This document shows positions 34,889 through 47,007 of a stretch of 64,000 bases of DNA, piece after piece. The translations under genes were made by a program, and so were the position numbers. The notes under the pieces were generated by a model. That model did not search any database, was not told the DNA's origin, and saw only the letters and a list, made by a program, of their open reading frames with translations. The stretch comes from Saccharina japonica (lineage: Eukaryota > Sar > Phaeophyceae > Laminariales > Laminariaceae), in contig MEHQ01001399.1 of the NCBI GenBank assembly GCA_008828725.1, positions 1 to 64,000 of the forward strand. The letters are read 5' to 3'. How positions within the stretch are numbered: the stretch's first letter is position 1; each line of letters opens with the position of its first letter.

Positions 34889-37314
34889 AGGGTAGTTTTG
34901 TACGTAAATGAAGTAACGGCCTCCGCAACGGAATAAGAACAAAACAGGGTTTATTGGTATGAGGCCTGTTCTTACCGGGGACTGGGATAGAGAATGGTTG
35001 GTTTTGGTGTTTGGTAGGGATCTGCAGGTAGCCACTCCTTTCGAGAAAGGCATCAAGTGCAGGTCAGCATCCCCACGTCGAGCGCAAGCAAGCACGAGGT
35101 TCCTGCTGCAAGTGTAAGCACACGTGGGGTAGTCGCTGGTTTGGGCAGCCAAGCCAGGAATTTGTGCCCCCCTTTTTATGCCGTGCCACCCTCCCATTTT
35201 TTATTTGCGAAGCCTGATGTTGATTGGGTATTGCATTGTGGTGTTGTGCGTCGAATACGATTTTCAGGAAATTGGCGACGGTGCAGTAGTTATATCGAGT
35301 GCACGTAGAGCTGGAGCTACAGGTCACGGCTCCCGTGGTGCCGTGGGTTTTCAGAGGTATCGCACAAGTCCACTTAGTGGCAGGAACGGTTCGGCGGGTC
35401 CGCCGACCGGTTTTGATCGGTATGCTTGTTTTTATGGAAACCGTGAGGCCCTCGCGGGACCTGGAGATGTTTTGTGGCTGTGTTTAGGTCTGAGGTACCT
35501 CCTGGTGGTGCGAACAGACGAATTGTTCGCCGCCGATTCGGAGGTGGTGCACGCCGTGCGCTGTCTCGCCCGGGGTGACGTGGTGTTTACGCCAACGGCA
35601 CATATATGGGAAACACGCGAGGGCAACAGGCCCGACCAAGGCCGTGCGTTCTTAGGGCCATAAGCGCGATCCGGAAAATTTTGTTACCGTGTGCATGCGG
35701 CCTCGAACGAGGCTCGTGGGCCAAGGTCGTCTTTTAGGGCGGTCGGCAGAGCCATTGCCCTTGTGTTGGAGATTGCGTCATGTTTTCCCCGTTTCCCGAC
35801 CATGGCCTCCCTTTCCTCGTATCGTTGTGGTAACAGCCGGGGACATGAAACAGTTTGGGGTAGCTAATATCTACTAGTACGGTAAACAGTAGTCTCACAT
35901 TACCTCGGTGTTGGAGGAGTCGAATGGTACGGTACCATTCGGAGGCTTGGTCATCCGAGACAACTGTAGGCCGTACTAGTTAGAAACCCGGCCGATATTA
36001 TAGTGGGGAGAGAGAGCGTAAAATTGGGTGGTCGAGATACTCAGGGGGTTGCAGCAGGCTGCGATACAGGTATCTGGCCGAAGGGAAGAATCTCTCTCTC
36101 CCACGACTCAGGAAACGATAATGACAAGGCAATTCGAAAGATATACAATAAAGGGTAGTTTTGTACGTAAATGAAGTAACGGCCTCCGCAACGGAACAAC
36201 GAACAAAACAGGGTTTATTGGTAGAGAGAATGAGGCCTGTCCTTACCGGGGACTGGGATAGAGAATGGTTGGTTTCGGTGTTTGGTAGGGACCTGCAGGT
36301 AGCCACTCCTTTCGAGAAAGGCATCAAGTGCAGGTCAGCATCCCCACGTCGAGCGCAAGCAAGCACGAGGTTCCTGCTGCAAGTGTGAGCACACGTGGGG
36401 TAGTCGCTGGTTTGGGCAGCCAAGCCAGGAATTTGTGCCCCCTTTTTGCCGCCCACCCTCCCATTTTTTCTTTCGAAGGGGGGGGGGGGGGTGTACTCGA
36501 TTCTGCACGGCCGTAGTCTATGACCATAGACCCTCGCATCCCTACAATGCCGGGACGGAGGGCATTGGGTTTTCACCAACCAGGCAGACATTGCTTGCAC
36601 CAAGCGCGAAGCGCGTGAGGTATTGGGCGAGTCGCATGGAGGGTGAGCTGCATCCTGCTAAGAACCGCCTCTGAGGCGGACTTGCATATGGACGACAGCT
36701 TCAATGAGTTAATTTAATTTCTGGTGTGGCTACTTCCGGAGACAGCAATGGGTTTTACTATGTAACTGCCTCGCGGATGCCTTACCATATTAACACTACG
36801 TGATACGACCATTCCCCTTGTGCGGAGCAAAGGTTCTCCACCCCGCACAAATGATCTACTCGACCGCCAGCTTTGGTGACCGCCAAAAAAAAAAAAAAAA
36901 CGGCACCCTGGTTGTCTAGCTCACGCAGCGAGTGGCGTGTTTTACAGCGTCGTTGCCAACCGACGCCAACCCAACCTATAAATATATCATATATGTATGG
37001 GGGGGGGGGGAAAGTAGCCGGGGTCCCGGAATACTTTTCTCTTCGTTATTGTTTTTCACTTGAGTTAGATCGGAGGAGTCGAATGGTACGGTACCATTCG
37101 GAGGCTTGGTCATCCGAGACAACTGTAGGCCGTACTAGTTAGAAACCCGGCCGATATTATAGTGGGGAGATAGAGAGCTTAAAATTGGGTGGTCGAGATA
37201 CTCAGGGGGTTGCAGCAGGCTGCGATACAGGTATCTGGCCGAAGGGAAGAATCTCTCTCCCCCACGACTCAGGAAACGATAATGACAAGGCAATTCGAAA
37301 GATATACAATAAAG
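34889..37314 (+). mobile_element. Composite nested insertion made of two head-to-tail B...A units
   Basis: Block B (34889-35200 and 36152-36470) and block A (35911-36151 and 37075-37314) occur in the order B-A-B-A. The two units abut at 36151/36152. Unit 1 carries an unassigned middle (35200-35908); unit 2 carries element C (36480-36985). Both middles begin after the same short sequence (CACCCTCCCATTTTTT). The block interrupts the gypsy fossil. Confidence 0.6.
36480..36985 (+). repeat. Element C, copy 1
   Basis: Begins with a G-run followed by TGTACTC; includes CCTCGCATCCCTACAATGCC, CACCAAGCGCGAAGCG and a GC hairpin (CCGCCTCTGAGGCGG), then GTGCGGAGCAAAGGTTCTCC. Other copies: 50937-51176, 51770-52700 (split by D) and 62735-62965. 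Nature unknown; possible structured-RNA origin. Confidence 0.7.
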
Positions 37315-39199
37315 CACCGGTTATGCGCTACGGATCTTCCCCCAACACCAACCGCAACGGCCGGCAGCCGGGGACGTTCCGCACTAATTAACTTACCCAA
37401 CGGTGGCACTTTTAAACTTCCTATCCCGCCGATGGCACTCACGGAACGTACATCAGATCCAGGCACCGACCGTTGCGTCCCCGGTGCAGGTTGCCCCTTC
37501 ACCGCGATAACTGAGTATGTATGCGTATCGTTTTTGGTACTTGCGAAGACGGTCCCAATGTGTAGACTGTAGGTTCTACATATTCGTCTTCTCGGAAGTC
37601 CCTCGGTCCTCCCCGATGATTTCCGCGTGAACATTGCATCTCTTAAGCTCCCGTCGTCGTCGTCGCACGTGCACCCGTTAGAACGGTAAAGGGGGGCCCT
37701 ACACATATATATGACAGCGGCACCCTCCTACTCATGCGGAAGTTTAGGCCCACGGCTCCAGCCTGTCTCAAACAGCCTATCGGGCGTGCGGCCCGCCTCT
37801 TACAGGACGCACCTGTGCGAACCTACGTCCCGCTGCTCATGAGTCAGTGGGTTATGCGAACGTGACATGATAACGCCTCCAGCCACCTCCATGACGCTCG
37901 CGCGCTTTCTATGCTCGAACGACTTATTTGCTTGATGGGCATGAAAATCTACACGCGGTGGTGACTTCGTCGTTTGCCTACAGTGCCAGGCGCGAACGTC
38001 TTCTAGGCAGAAGGTACGTCGGTGCATCCCCTCTCCCCCCTTGCCGTGCAGCCCTAGTGTCGCGGTGAGCGTCGACTACTTTGGACCCCTCTCCGGTACA
38101 TCGCGGGGGAACACGTACATTTTCTTATGGTGGATCGGTTCAGCCGACACTCAGACATATACGCCGTCTCTGCCGCGGAATTCACGGCTGAAGGCACCGC
38201 AGACAGCTAGGCCAACAAGACCATACCTGTTTGGAGGTGTCCGGCCAGCCCCCCCTCCGATACTGGGCTGCAAGTCTGCTCCAAGATGTCACTTGCCGTG
38301 TACAATATTCCAGGCATGGGGAACTTTGCGACGAGCGCCTACCACCCGAACGGCAACGGTGGCGTCGAGCGCGTCAATCAAACCATGGCTCAGATGATCA
38401 CGATGTCCATCAACGAAAACAGGACGACTGGGCCATCCTCTTTCCGCACGCGGAACTTTCGTACAATAATTCGTTAGCGCCGCCACCGGGGTTCCCCCCA
38501 GTGAGGTGCACATGAACCGCCTTCCCCGCCAACCCCTAACCGTCTTCGAACACAACTACACACGAGGCAGTCAAAGCCTCGTCCGCGACCACCTGTGATA
38601 CTGTAACCTGGCCGTCGATCGCCAACTCGCTATCACTGTCTCCCGCGTAGAGCGCGATAATTCAGCGGTTGTCCACACATTCAACCAACTCTCTATCCAC
38701 ACCGCGACACTATACTTCTTCAGGGCGCTCAATCGGGCACAGACACCAAGTTTCGCGAAGCTACCGTCAACTGACGGGATTGTCCACGATTTTAGCCGTG
38801 GATCCCTCGTCCCTCCCCTGTTGGATACTGGTACTCTGTAAGAGCAATACAACAACACGTCTCTCATATAGAACAACCCACATGGAACTATAGCAACTCC
38901 CCTGATGGATGCTCTCAACGGGGGTATTGCAAAAGGCAAGAATATATTGTATCTAAATTTAGAAGTACTATGGACACTAAATAGTCATATGGGTCCCCTG
39001 TACGTCGTGCATACTTGACCAATGGAAGATGTGTACCAGGTATGAAACGACGTATCAAGACCATCACTATACCTTAACGACGTGCCGACACTAATGGACG
39101 CATGACTACACCCCAAGACTACCTTCATTCCCCTATAACACTTCCCCGTTCCGATCAACGAAGCACCCCAAAATACCCGGAAAATAAGCAAATTAACGA

Positions 39200-41300
39200 A
39201 ATCATCATAATCCCATCACAAAGTTGCGGCCAAAGCGAAACGCCTCCGAGTACAACGGTTTGGTGATATGATCATCATGCTGCCTTGCTGAGGGTACGCG
39301 AACAGCCTCAAACTCCTCGTCAACAACGCGCTCCGGAAGGTAGCGATGACGGACATCACTGGTGGGAAAAGACCCAGGGTGTTCGCCCTGTGTATCGCCC
39401 CTGCTGTGTTATCTTTCTTCATCGTTTGTACACCCAACATCGCGGTCCGAGAAAATAAACCTCCAGACACACAGCATGGAAACCGCTCCTCGAATACCCG
39501 TGCATGTCGCTACGTAGTCCGCCCGTGTAGGAGAAAGCGTAACGCATTTCTGCGTCCTAGAGTAAAACGATACACAGGCACCACCGCACATCACAACTCC
39601 ACCCGTGCCAGATGTCCGTTGATTGACCTCGTGTACATAGTCCGCATCCATGTATGAGTCCAACTGAACTCCACTACTCAGACCCCTCTGAAACGTAATA
39701 CCGTACGTACTCGTAGACTTGATTTGCATCACGTTGTGTAGCGCCGCCTGCCAATTTAATATATGTGGCGCTGCAGAGTGCACCACCTTCAATCGCACAG
39801 CTTTGAGGATGTCCGGGTGAGTCTGGTTCGCCGGCCATATCAAATGCCCTACCTTACCAACGATCGAAAAAGCCTGACAACATCTGGCGCACCCTTGTTT
39901 AACTGACGGAGGTCTAGGTCAACCACGGCAGGAATACTCTTGCCGCGAGTGACCCCGAGATTTGCTACGCAACGATCGTCAGCAGCACGCCCACAAGACC
40001 GTCCCCGGGCCGAAAGACAAAGCCGATGACACCGTATCCTTCGACCGAATGAGTACGACCGTCAGTAATGCGCAGTTTGCAGCTGCATTCGTAGTAGTTG
40101 GCCATACGATCTGCTGAGCGCGTCATGTAAGCAGACGCTCTACTATTGCAGATGCAAGCCTCGTCTCCTACCTGCGAGACCAACATGCAATCCCCTATTG
40201 TCCTCAAAGCATCACCGCGTTCGCCTGTCTCCTCGGCCTTGAGAGCCGAGGTCTGGAACGTACCATCACGACCTTCGTCGTCCCACGTCCCGGCCTCGCT
40301 TATGGCTGCCAACACAGCCTCTTCCTTCGACGGGGGGCAGACACCAGCAGTGTGTCCGCCGTCCGTTCCACCATCCGCTAACCTTCTGCGTGCAGTCGGC
40401 CCTCCTATTACCCTTCTTGCCACACCTGAAGCACCCCCCACGGGAGCAACTACCATCGGCGGCTTCGGTACTGATACCGTCGCCACCGGCAGCCGCAATC
40501 TAGCCAGCACCGTCCTTATTGGTGCTTCTCCCGCCTCGTGCATGCTTTCGCCGTCGTCCGCATTTCCTTCTACCGATGCCTCCTCTTTTCTCGCGGCCGC
40601 CACCGCCACCGTCGCCTGCATACGTAGCACAGTTTCCTGGCCAGCGTTGGACCCCTTCTTCATGTCTTCAAAAACGTCGGCGATACCGCTCATGAACTGC
40701 CTTGATGATCTCCTGGCGGCCGATGCTGCCGCGAGATGCCAGGTTCCGCGCCTCCACCTCGTATTCGGCAGGCAGGGCATCCGTAACGATGGTGTACAGC
40801 ATGTGGCCGTCAAGTGACGGGCCTGCTCTAGGCATCTCCGCGGCAAGACCCTCGACCCCACCCATCTCCTCGATCGGGTTAATCCCCGATGGGAGCTTGA
40901 AACTAGTGTTGCGTCGAGAGAGGTGGTATTTGGGCCCCGCCTTTAAGGGTCGCGCCATACAAGGAGAGCGTCCCACGCCCCTCTCGGCGAGGTACCCCTG
41001 CGCAGTATACTCGTATCGCTCTTGGTCTTGAAAGCCGTCGACAACACGTTCCAAGCTAGCATATGCCACTGTTTCATACACTTTAGGCGCTAGACCCCTT
41101 GGCGACAACTACTGCGTTTTTTGTGTTCAATTCCCCCACGGGAATGTACGGCGACGGATCCGACACGAAAGCCAATAAGAAGCCTACTGATTGAGCTGAA
41201 TGCCGAGCGTGTCTGATCCAGGGGGTCATCAGGTTTGAGCCTATTAAACGTTGACCCAGCCTGGCGCTTGTGGAGCCCATATGGCTCGAGGAAGGTAAAC
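39200..41300 (-). mobile_element. Ty1/copia retrotransposon fossil, broken
   Basis: On the minus strand, Gag-like sequence (41108-40668, LPSGINPIEEMGGVEGLAAE), a protease-like segment (near 40150-40000) and RNase H (39843-39409, YGITFQRGLSSG and QRTSGTGGVV) are recognisable. Integrase and most of reverse transcriptase are missing, and no LTRs were identified. Heavily decayed. Confidence 0.7.
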
Positions 41301-42167
41301 CAAAGCCACCATTGAACTATCCACTGGGGTATTCACCCCTCTCTCCAGCCCTCCCTGGCGGAGCTGGCTGATCCCTCACCGGGCCAACTTCGACTGGCCC
41401 TGCAGCTTCTCCGCCTTCCATTGCTCCGAAATTACGCGAACCTCCTTAACGCAAACAAGCGTATCTCTTCCTGCTGTATTTCATGCAATCCCTGCTTCCG
41501 CTACAGTTTGTCCCGTCCCTCGTGGGCTCTTCCCTACAGCAGTGCGTCCTGCTCCTCCTAGGCTCTCTCTTGCAGAATCGCCGCTCCCAGCGCCGCCGGT
41601 GTCCGTTCGGACGTTGTCCCTCGTGAACTCTGACATCGCGTTGTTCATGGCATGCATCAACGATGCCTATTTCTGTTCGATCACCAGTTCAACTTAGCGT
41701 CTCAGCTATTGACTGTCCTTTTTGGAAGTTCCATGCTCCCGTGAACCGGCACTTTCAAATTCATCCTTGACGCTCTGGTACGAGACCTCAAACGTAACAC
41801 TAGTGTGTTCGTAAGTCCCAATTTTGGATGTCCTGACCGCCTCGCGGTCAGATATGATTCTGTATATTGTATTCGTTGTATCAGAGGCAGATCGTGGTCA
41901 AGGGGAGCGCCTTTAATGCTCCCATCTCGAGCCCAATACTCGTGATAACGCCTGCCATGGTGAATGAAACCCTCTAAAGGGTGTGATCTTCATGGCTGGA
42001 ACGATATTAGCCAATACTCCCTCCTCCCATCAAGGTCACGCGCTATAAAACCAAAACTAGACTCTTGGGAAATCAATTCGCAGCCCGTATCGTCCGATAA
42101 CTACGATTGTACCTACAGTAGTAACTGCCGAAATGTGAAACACGCCTCGACACTACAAACCTTCCCC

Positions 42168-42525
42168 GTTCCGACAAGAAACTTCTGGCCAACGTCGTCA
42201 ATCCTCATCGGCGCCCGGTTCACGAGGGTAGCCGCATATCGGCGGCCCATCACGAGGCCCAGCGACGGGGAATGTATTGCAGCTCTATGAGCGACATGGC
42301 GTGGAGGACGGAGTTATTTCAGCGACAGAGGTTTCCGCACGGAATTGACCATACCGACTTCACGATTTTCATAACCCCGTCCTCCACTCCATGCCGCTGA
42401 TAGAGCTGCAAGATTCTCCGCGTCGTTGGGCGTCGTGATGGGCCACCGATATGCACAGCCATCCTCGCGAACCGCCGATGAGTATTGACGACCTTGGCTG
42501 GAACGTTATCTTACTGTCATACTCG
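42168..42525. repeat. Inverted duplication, ~140-bp arms
   Basis: 42168-42312 read in reverse (GTCCTCCACGCCATGTCGCT, CATAGAGCTGCAA, GGGCCGCCGATATGC) matches 42367-42520 forward (GTCCTCCACTCCATGCCGCT, GATAGAGCTGCAA, GGGCCACCGATATGC). Confidence 0.75.
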
Positions 42526-42642
42526 GCAGTGCGCAGTGGCGTTCAAGGCAGAACTCGCACGGCTGGGCGTGGAAACGCAGAGCCAAAGGCCTTGGCTTGC
42601 ATCGCTGAGGCCAGTATTGGTCTTGTAAGCTGTGTGCAGTGA

Positions 42643-43790
42643 GGGAAAAACCCAGAAACAGACAACGTTTCAGCGCCATCAAAAATGAATATTTTTCACC
42701 AAAACAAATTGCATGATGATCGTATAGCCTATCACCACTCTTCTCCGTGATCGTACTTTGAATATCTTGTCTAGAATGTGATTTTCATAGCCTTCGGAAA
42801 ATAGGTGTATTGAAAATTGGCCATTTGGAATCCCATACGAAATCTGCCTTCGAAGGTGAATACTTAAACAAAAAACGCGAATTTTCGGTTTTACTCACTG
42901 AACCGTTTGACCCAAACGGCGTGTGATGTGTTGCCTTCGTTCTTTACACTATTAATATGAGTGCAGCAGTGTTACGGTAATCGGGACCAAAAATGCTTCG
43001 TAAAGGTATATACGAGTTGGGCCAGCCAAGAAACTTACAAAGCTTCCTAAAGCCGTATCTCGTGAACCACTGCGAATTAGGCTACCAAAAATTGAAGCGC
43101 CCACCCTGACATAGTGCTTGTGCAAAAAAAACATGTATATGAAAAATTATATACATATTTTTTTCTCGACTCGATCTCGCCGAGATATCCGCGAAAACTC
43201 AAAAACAACATTTTTTTCATTATAATTTCGTATAAAAAATGTCATTTTCGATCAACATGAAATTTGGTGGAGACAATGCTGAAGACACAAGGAGAAGATC
43301 GATGTAAGTCTCGTTGCCCAATTCGCCACCCATCAAGAGATATGACCAAAACTCGATTCCATATATAAGTCAAGTAATTACGGAAAAATGGTATTTCCGC
43401 CGTGCCCCGACCAATTTTGAGAGTTTTACTCTGACATTTTAACCACGTCTTTGAGCCGTACGTGCAAAAATACCTGCCGCCTGCCCTCTTTGTTTTTTTG
43501 TTTTTCAAGTAGTTTTGATCGCTTTTGCATTTTTTTTCGATTTTTGGATCGTCGTATCTCTCTCGAGGAAAAAAAGATGGAAAAAAAAGGGCGGCGGCAA
43601 GTGTGTTCATTAGTACATGATCTACACTGTGTCCAAATTCGAGGTCCAAATTCGTTAAATTGGTCGGGGCATGGCCAATCTGCTTTTAAAACATTATTTT
43701 GGCTGGTCCAGCTCGTACGCTCTCGTAGTTTATCCAAATAACTTGCGTGCGTGAAAGTTGGGGGGGGAAATATGAATGTCTGACAACACA
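42643..43790. other. AT-rich block beginning with a D-related segment
   Basis: The first 300 bp match element D; the rest is AT-rich with imperfect short motifs (CGAGATATCCGCG, TATCTCGTGAACC). Frames present (e.g. 43242-43791 minus) have no protein-like pattern. No gene recognised. Confidence 0.5.
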
Positions 43791-43862
43791 CCCCAGGTAT
43801 ATTTGATAAAAAAACTAAAAAAGGTATATACGTAGTCTACCACCCGAGAAAAAAAAGAAATA

Positions 43863-43935
43863 TACTCCCACCGGGGCTCGAACCCGGGACCTCGGCTTTA
43901 TCAGAGCCGCGCTCTACCAACGGAGCTCTGGGAGC
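43863..43935 (-). tRNA. tRNA-Ile, anticodon GAU (copy 1)
   Basis: A full cloverleaf can be drawn: 7-bp acceptor stem with a terminal G-U pair, D stem GCTC/GAGC, anticodon stem CGGCT/AGCCG with loop CTGATAA (GAT anticodon), T stem CCGGG/CCCGG with loop TTCGAGC, and discriminator A. The B box GGTTCGAGCCC is intact and a T-run (polymerase III terminator) follows. Position 8 is G instead of the usual T. No CCA is encoded, as expected for a nuclear gene. Confidence 0.88.
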
Positions 43936-44619
43936 TACGTGTTATCATAACGGACGTGAGAATTTTGATAGCCAGCCGTCGATAATAGCCAAACCCCCTG
44001 CTGTAAATGCCTCTGCAGAGTACATACGAAATATCAACAAGCGTGTACGTAGAGCTGGGAAGGGTCCTTCACGCCAAGGAGAGAGCAGTGCCTGTTGTAG
44101 GAAAAAAGAAAAAGTACATGAAAAATCACGGTAGATACTCGTAATAACTTTTTTTGTTAGTCACCAAAATTTATGAATTTCATCATCCTCAATCGAGTTC
44201 CTGTTTGCGAAATTGATATATTACAACTCATGTACTGCTATCACTACTACGCTAACTCCTGCTATATTCAAAAACTACTCTGTTACTATTAATACCTGGT
44301 ATGTAATACCAGTACTACACGTACTATTAATCTATTGATAGTATATTTTACTCTAATACTTGTACGTACGTACGTACCCGTACATATGACTACGTGTAAA
44401 TTGTACTACACAACTACAGTACTACTACGACTGCACGACTGCTGTACTTATTGCTTTTAATAGTGCAAAAAGTTATACTCGTAGTGTCAGTAATTGTTTC
44501 TTTATCGCAATTCTCAGTACACTGCTGCTTTCCCAACGTAATATGATGTGTGCGATTTTCTCACAAGAACGAAAAAAGGCAAAACGCGAGAAAAAAAGAG
44601 AAGAAAAAAAAAGAATATA

Positions 44620-44692
44620 TACTCCCACCGGGGCTCGAACCCGGGACCTCGGCTTTATCAGAGCCGCGCTCTACCAACGGAGCTCTGGGAGC
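44620..44692 (-). tRNA. tRNA-Ile, anticodon GAU (copy 2)
   Basis: Identical in its 73 bases to the copy 685 bp upstream, again followed on the minus strand by a short AT-rich stretch and a long T-run. The 5' flanks differ beyond a few bases, so the pair looks like a small local duplication of the transcription unit. Confidence 0.88.
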
Positions 44693-44699
44693 TCATGAA

Positions 44700-46437
44700 T
44701 TTGGAGACAGATTTTCGTTTTCTATATTCGCACGTATCTCACGATGGTTGCAGTTGTACTGCTGTACTTGTTCCCACGCCTACCGTTTGTTTTTGTACAG
44801 ACAGCACTTCAGACAGTAGTTTCGCTGTAGTCGGCAAATTCATTGGTAAAGAGTGGGAGGGGGGAGGGGGGACGATGCTGCTGTAGTCGAATGGAGATTG
44901 CGGGCGTGTAGTTCAGTTTTGGACACGCATAATATGCTGTAGGGATTTTAGGTGTACCTGTTCGGACTTGTGTATCCTTTCCCTGCTAAGTGTACGTGTT
45001 CTTTAGGATTCTCTGATGGCTCTAGCACTTTTGTGACCACGGGCCGTGATCTTGCTAGATCAGACTATAGGGATTAGCAACTGAAACGAGTTTAATGTGA
45101 AGACAACAACAACATCTCAAATACCCCTGTAATTATTGCGAAGAACACACACAGGATCATTGTTGTAAATATAGAAAGTGTATAGTCGTACGTACGTACT
45201 AGTTTTTTCTTCAGCACCTTTGATGGATGGATACCTGGCATTACCCACCTGAATCTGAGTACCATCTGTTAAGGTGACCCCTGGAGGGGTACTCTGGGTC
45301 GGGGAAGGAAGTAGAAGCTCCACGTGATGTATATATATTACCGTCGTAGACACGAGAAAGGGGGAGAAAACATAGAGAAACATGTAGGTACAAAAAGAGT
45401 GGCGATGGGAATCGCTCCAAACCGCCAAGTGCTCCACAGAGAAACACGCATATTTCCTCTGTGGAACTCCCAAATACCGTTACATAAATATCCCTGCACC
45501 AAGTACGATAGCACTCTGAACACCATCCTTGACTCCAACACTGCCAAGGAAGACGGTAAGGAAGCGGTAGCATAGACATTGATATAGTTGGGTAGATGTA
45601 TACCAGTAGTAGTATCGTCAGCCAGGCCTTTCTTCCAAAATGAGGTGTATGGCAGTATATTGAGTACACAAGAGTGCAGGGTGATATCCATAAAGCAGCA
45701 GCGGCAGTTTCGCCAGAGAGGGAGTGAGGAGTAAGGGCCTCGCGAGGGAGACCGAGGAATCCTCGGACCTCGGACGCCAGCACACGTATTATACACATTT
45801 ACATGGTTATTGGCTGGGCTGTGAATATCCAACGGGTCGATAACCTGAGATACGCATACGACAAAACTAAGGAACTAAAGTCCCCCCGCCGTTCGCTGTA
45901 CGCGTGTGTGTGTTTGTGTGTGTGTTCTTCACATTAAACCTTCCTTTCAACCCGTCGACATCCAACACACCCAGTGTCCGTGCCGATTCTTCATCTTAAA
46001 AAGGTACCAGTTCTGTGGTCACAAAACTACGACACAGAGCCGGTCATGGTTAATCTCAAAGTACGTCGTATACGTATATTATACCCGGTATATTATAGTA
46101 TAGTGTTCATACCGTATGATGTAATATATTACTATAAAACTGGTATATCTTCCGTATATACTATGCGAGTAATACGGAGTACGAGTGAGTGTGTGTCATC
46201 GATCGGTTACCCGTGGCGTTTTGATTATTTGAGTTCCCGAGGACATCGTTGTCCATTGACCACATACTTGTATCAGCAGTACAGCAGTACTCGTGGTATA
46301 TACGAACCGTGCGAACATACTGCTGTACATATAATACCACCATTCGATACAACAAGTGTCCAGGCATCCTAAACATAAAACCAGGTACAGCAGGTAAAGC
46401 AGGTACACCACCACCACGTTCCTGGGTCACAGAGGGC
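44700..46437. other. Interval between tRNA genes and MULE gene
   Basis: Holds F and H repeat fragments. A minus-strand open stretch at 45241-45832 has one good donor-like site (CAG|GTGGGT near 45250) but no recognisable protein. The MULE promoter would lie here; no motif is visible. Confidence 0.35.
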
Positions 46438-47007
46438 ATGGACCCGGAGAGACCGCCGGCTCTTGCCGTTCAAGTGGTCTACATTGGCCAGCAATTCCAT
46501 CATGTTGACGCCTTGAGGGTTGCCACCCAGCGAAGCTTCCTTGCCTCCTTCCGATGGTGCAAGAGCGCCGGTGGCGGAGCTAGCCAGAAGTTCTACGCGT
46601 GCACGGGCCGCAAGCTCGTTGACGGCAAGGAGGTCGGGTGCCGAGCTCGAGTCCGCGCCTACCTGTCCAGGAAGACCAAATCATGGGGTGTTACGGAGGC
46701 TAACCTCGTGCACGATAACTGCGCTGGCGAACAGAAGGGGTCGGGCGTTGCCGCGCTGGAGGGGGAGATATCGGCCTTGGTAGGTGCCAACCCCGGTATA
46801 AGTGGGACGGCCATCAGGAAGACGATCAGGGCGCAGATAGGCGTCGATGTGCACACGCGGTCTGCGCTTCGAGGGAAGGCAAAGGCGCTCGGCACTACCG
46901 TCGCTGGAAACGTCGAGGGTTTTACCGCCCTGTCGTCCTTCCTGTCAGAGCTCCAGTCTGGTTGCGGCAGCGGCAGCGGCAGCAGAGGTACTGTGACCTC
47001 GGTGCAG
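46438..47007 (+). CDS. MULE gene exon 1: zinc DNA-binding domain and HTH
   Basis: The start is the ATG of MDPERPPALAV; the frame is open upstream but that stretch has no protein-like composition. FYACTGRK, GCRARVRAYL and LVHDNC supply a C-C-H-C zinc site like WRKY/FLYWCH/FAR1 domains. NPGISGTAIRKTIRAQIGVD looks like a helix-turn-helix. The donor CAG|GTGAGA leaves phase 0. Confidence 0.88.

Larger units (their letters stand above)
33600..38950 (+). mobile_element. Ty3/gypsy retrotransposon fossil, broken, with nested insertion
   Basis: Left part (about 33.7-34.9 kb) has Gag-like coding sequence with a CCHC zinc knuckle (C-x2-C-x4-H-x4-C, 34480-34521). Right part (about 38.04-38.9 kb) has integrase-core sequence (VSVDYFGPL, then TSAYHPNGNGGVERVNQTMA). 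The two are separated by a composite insertion (34889-37314) and by unassigned sequence. Reverse transcriptase was not recognised and no LTRs were found. Several breaks; clearly old. Confidence 0.7.

Noticed and set aside
43242-43791. Minus-strand frames of 121 and 135 codons
   Set aside because: They lie in AT-rich sequence, overlap each other in different frames and have no recognisable pattern.
45241-45832. Possible minus-strand gene with a CAG|GTGGGT donor
   Set aside because: Two different frames are open, neither resembles a known protein, and no matching acceptor-phase chain could be built.
46249-46437. Upstream extension of the MULE first exon
   Set aside because: The stretch is low-complexity and tyrosine/threonine-rich from repeats; the ATG at 46438 directly precedes the conserved domain.
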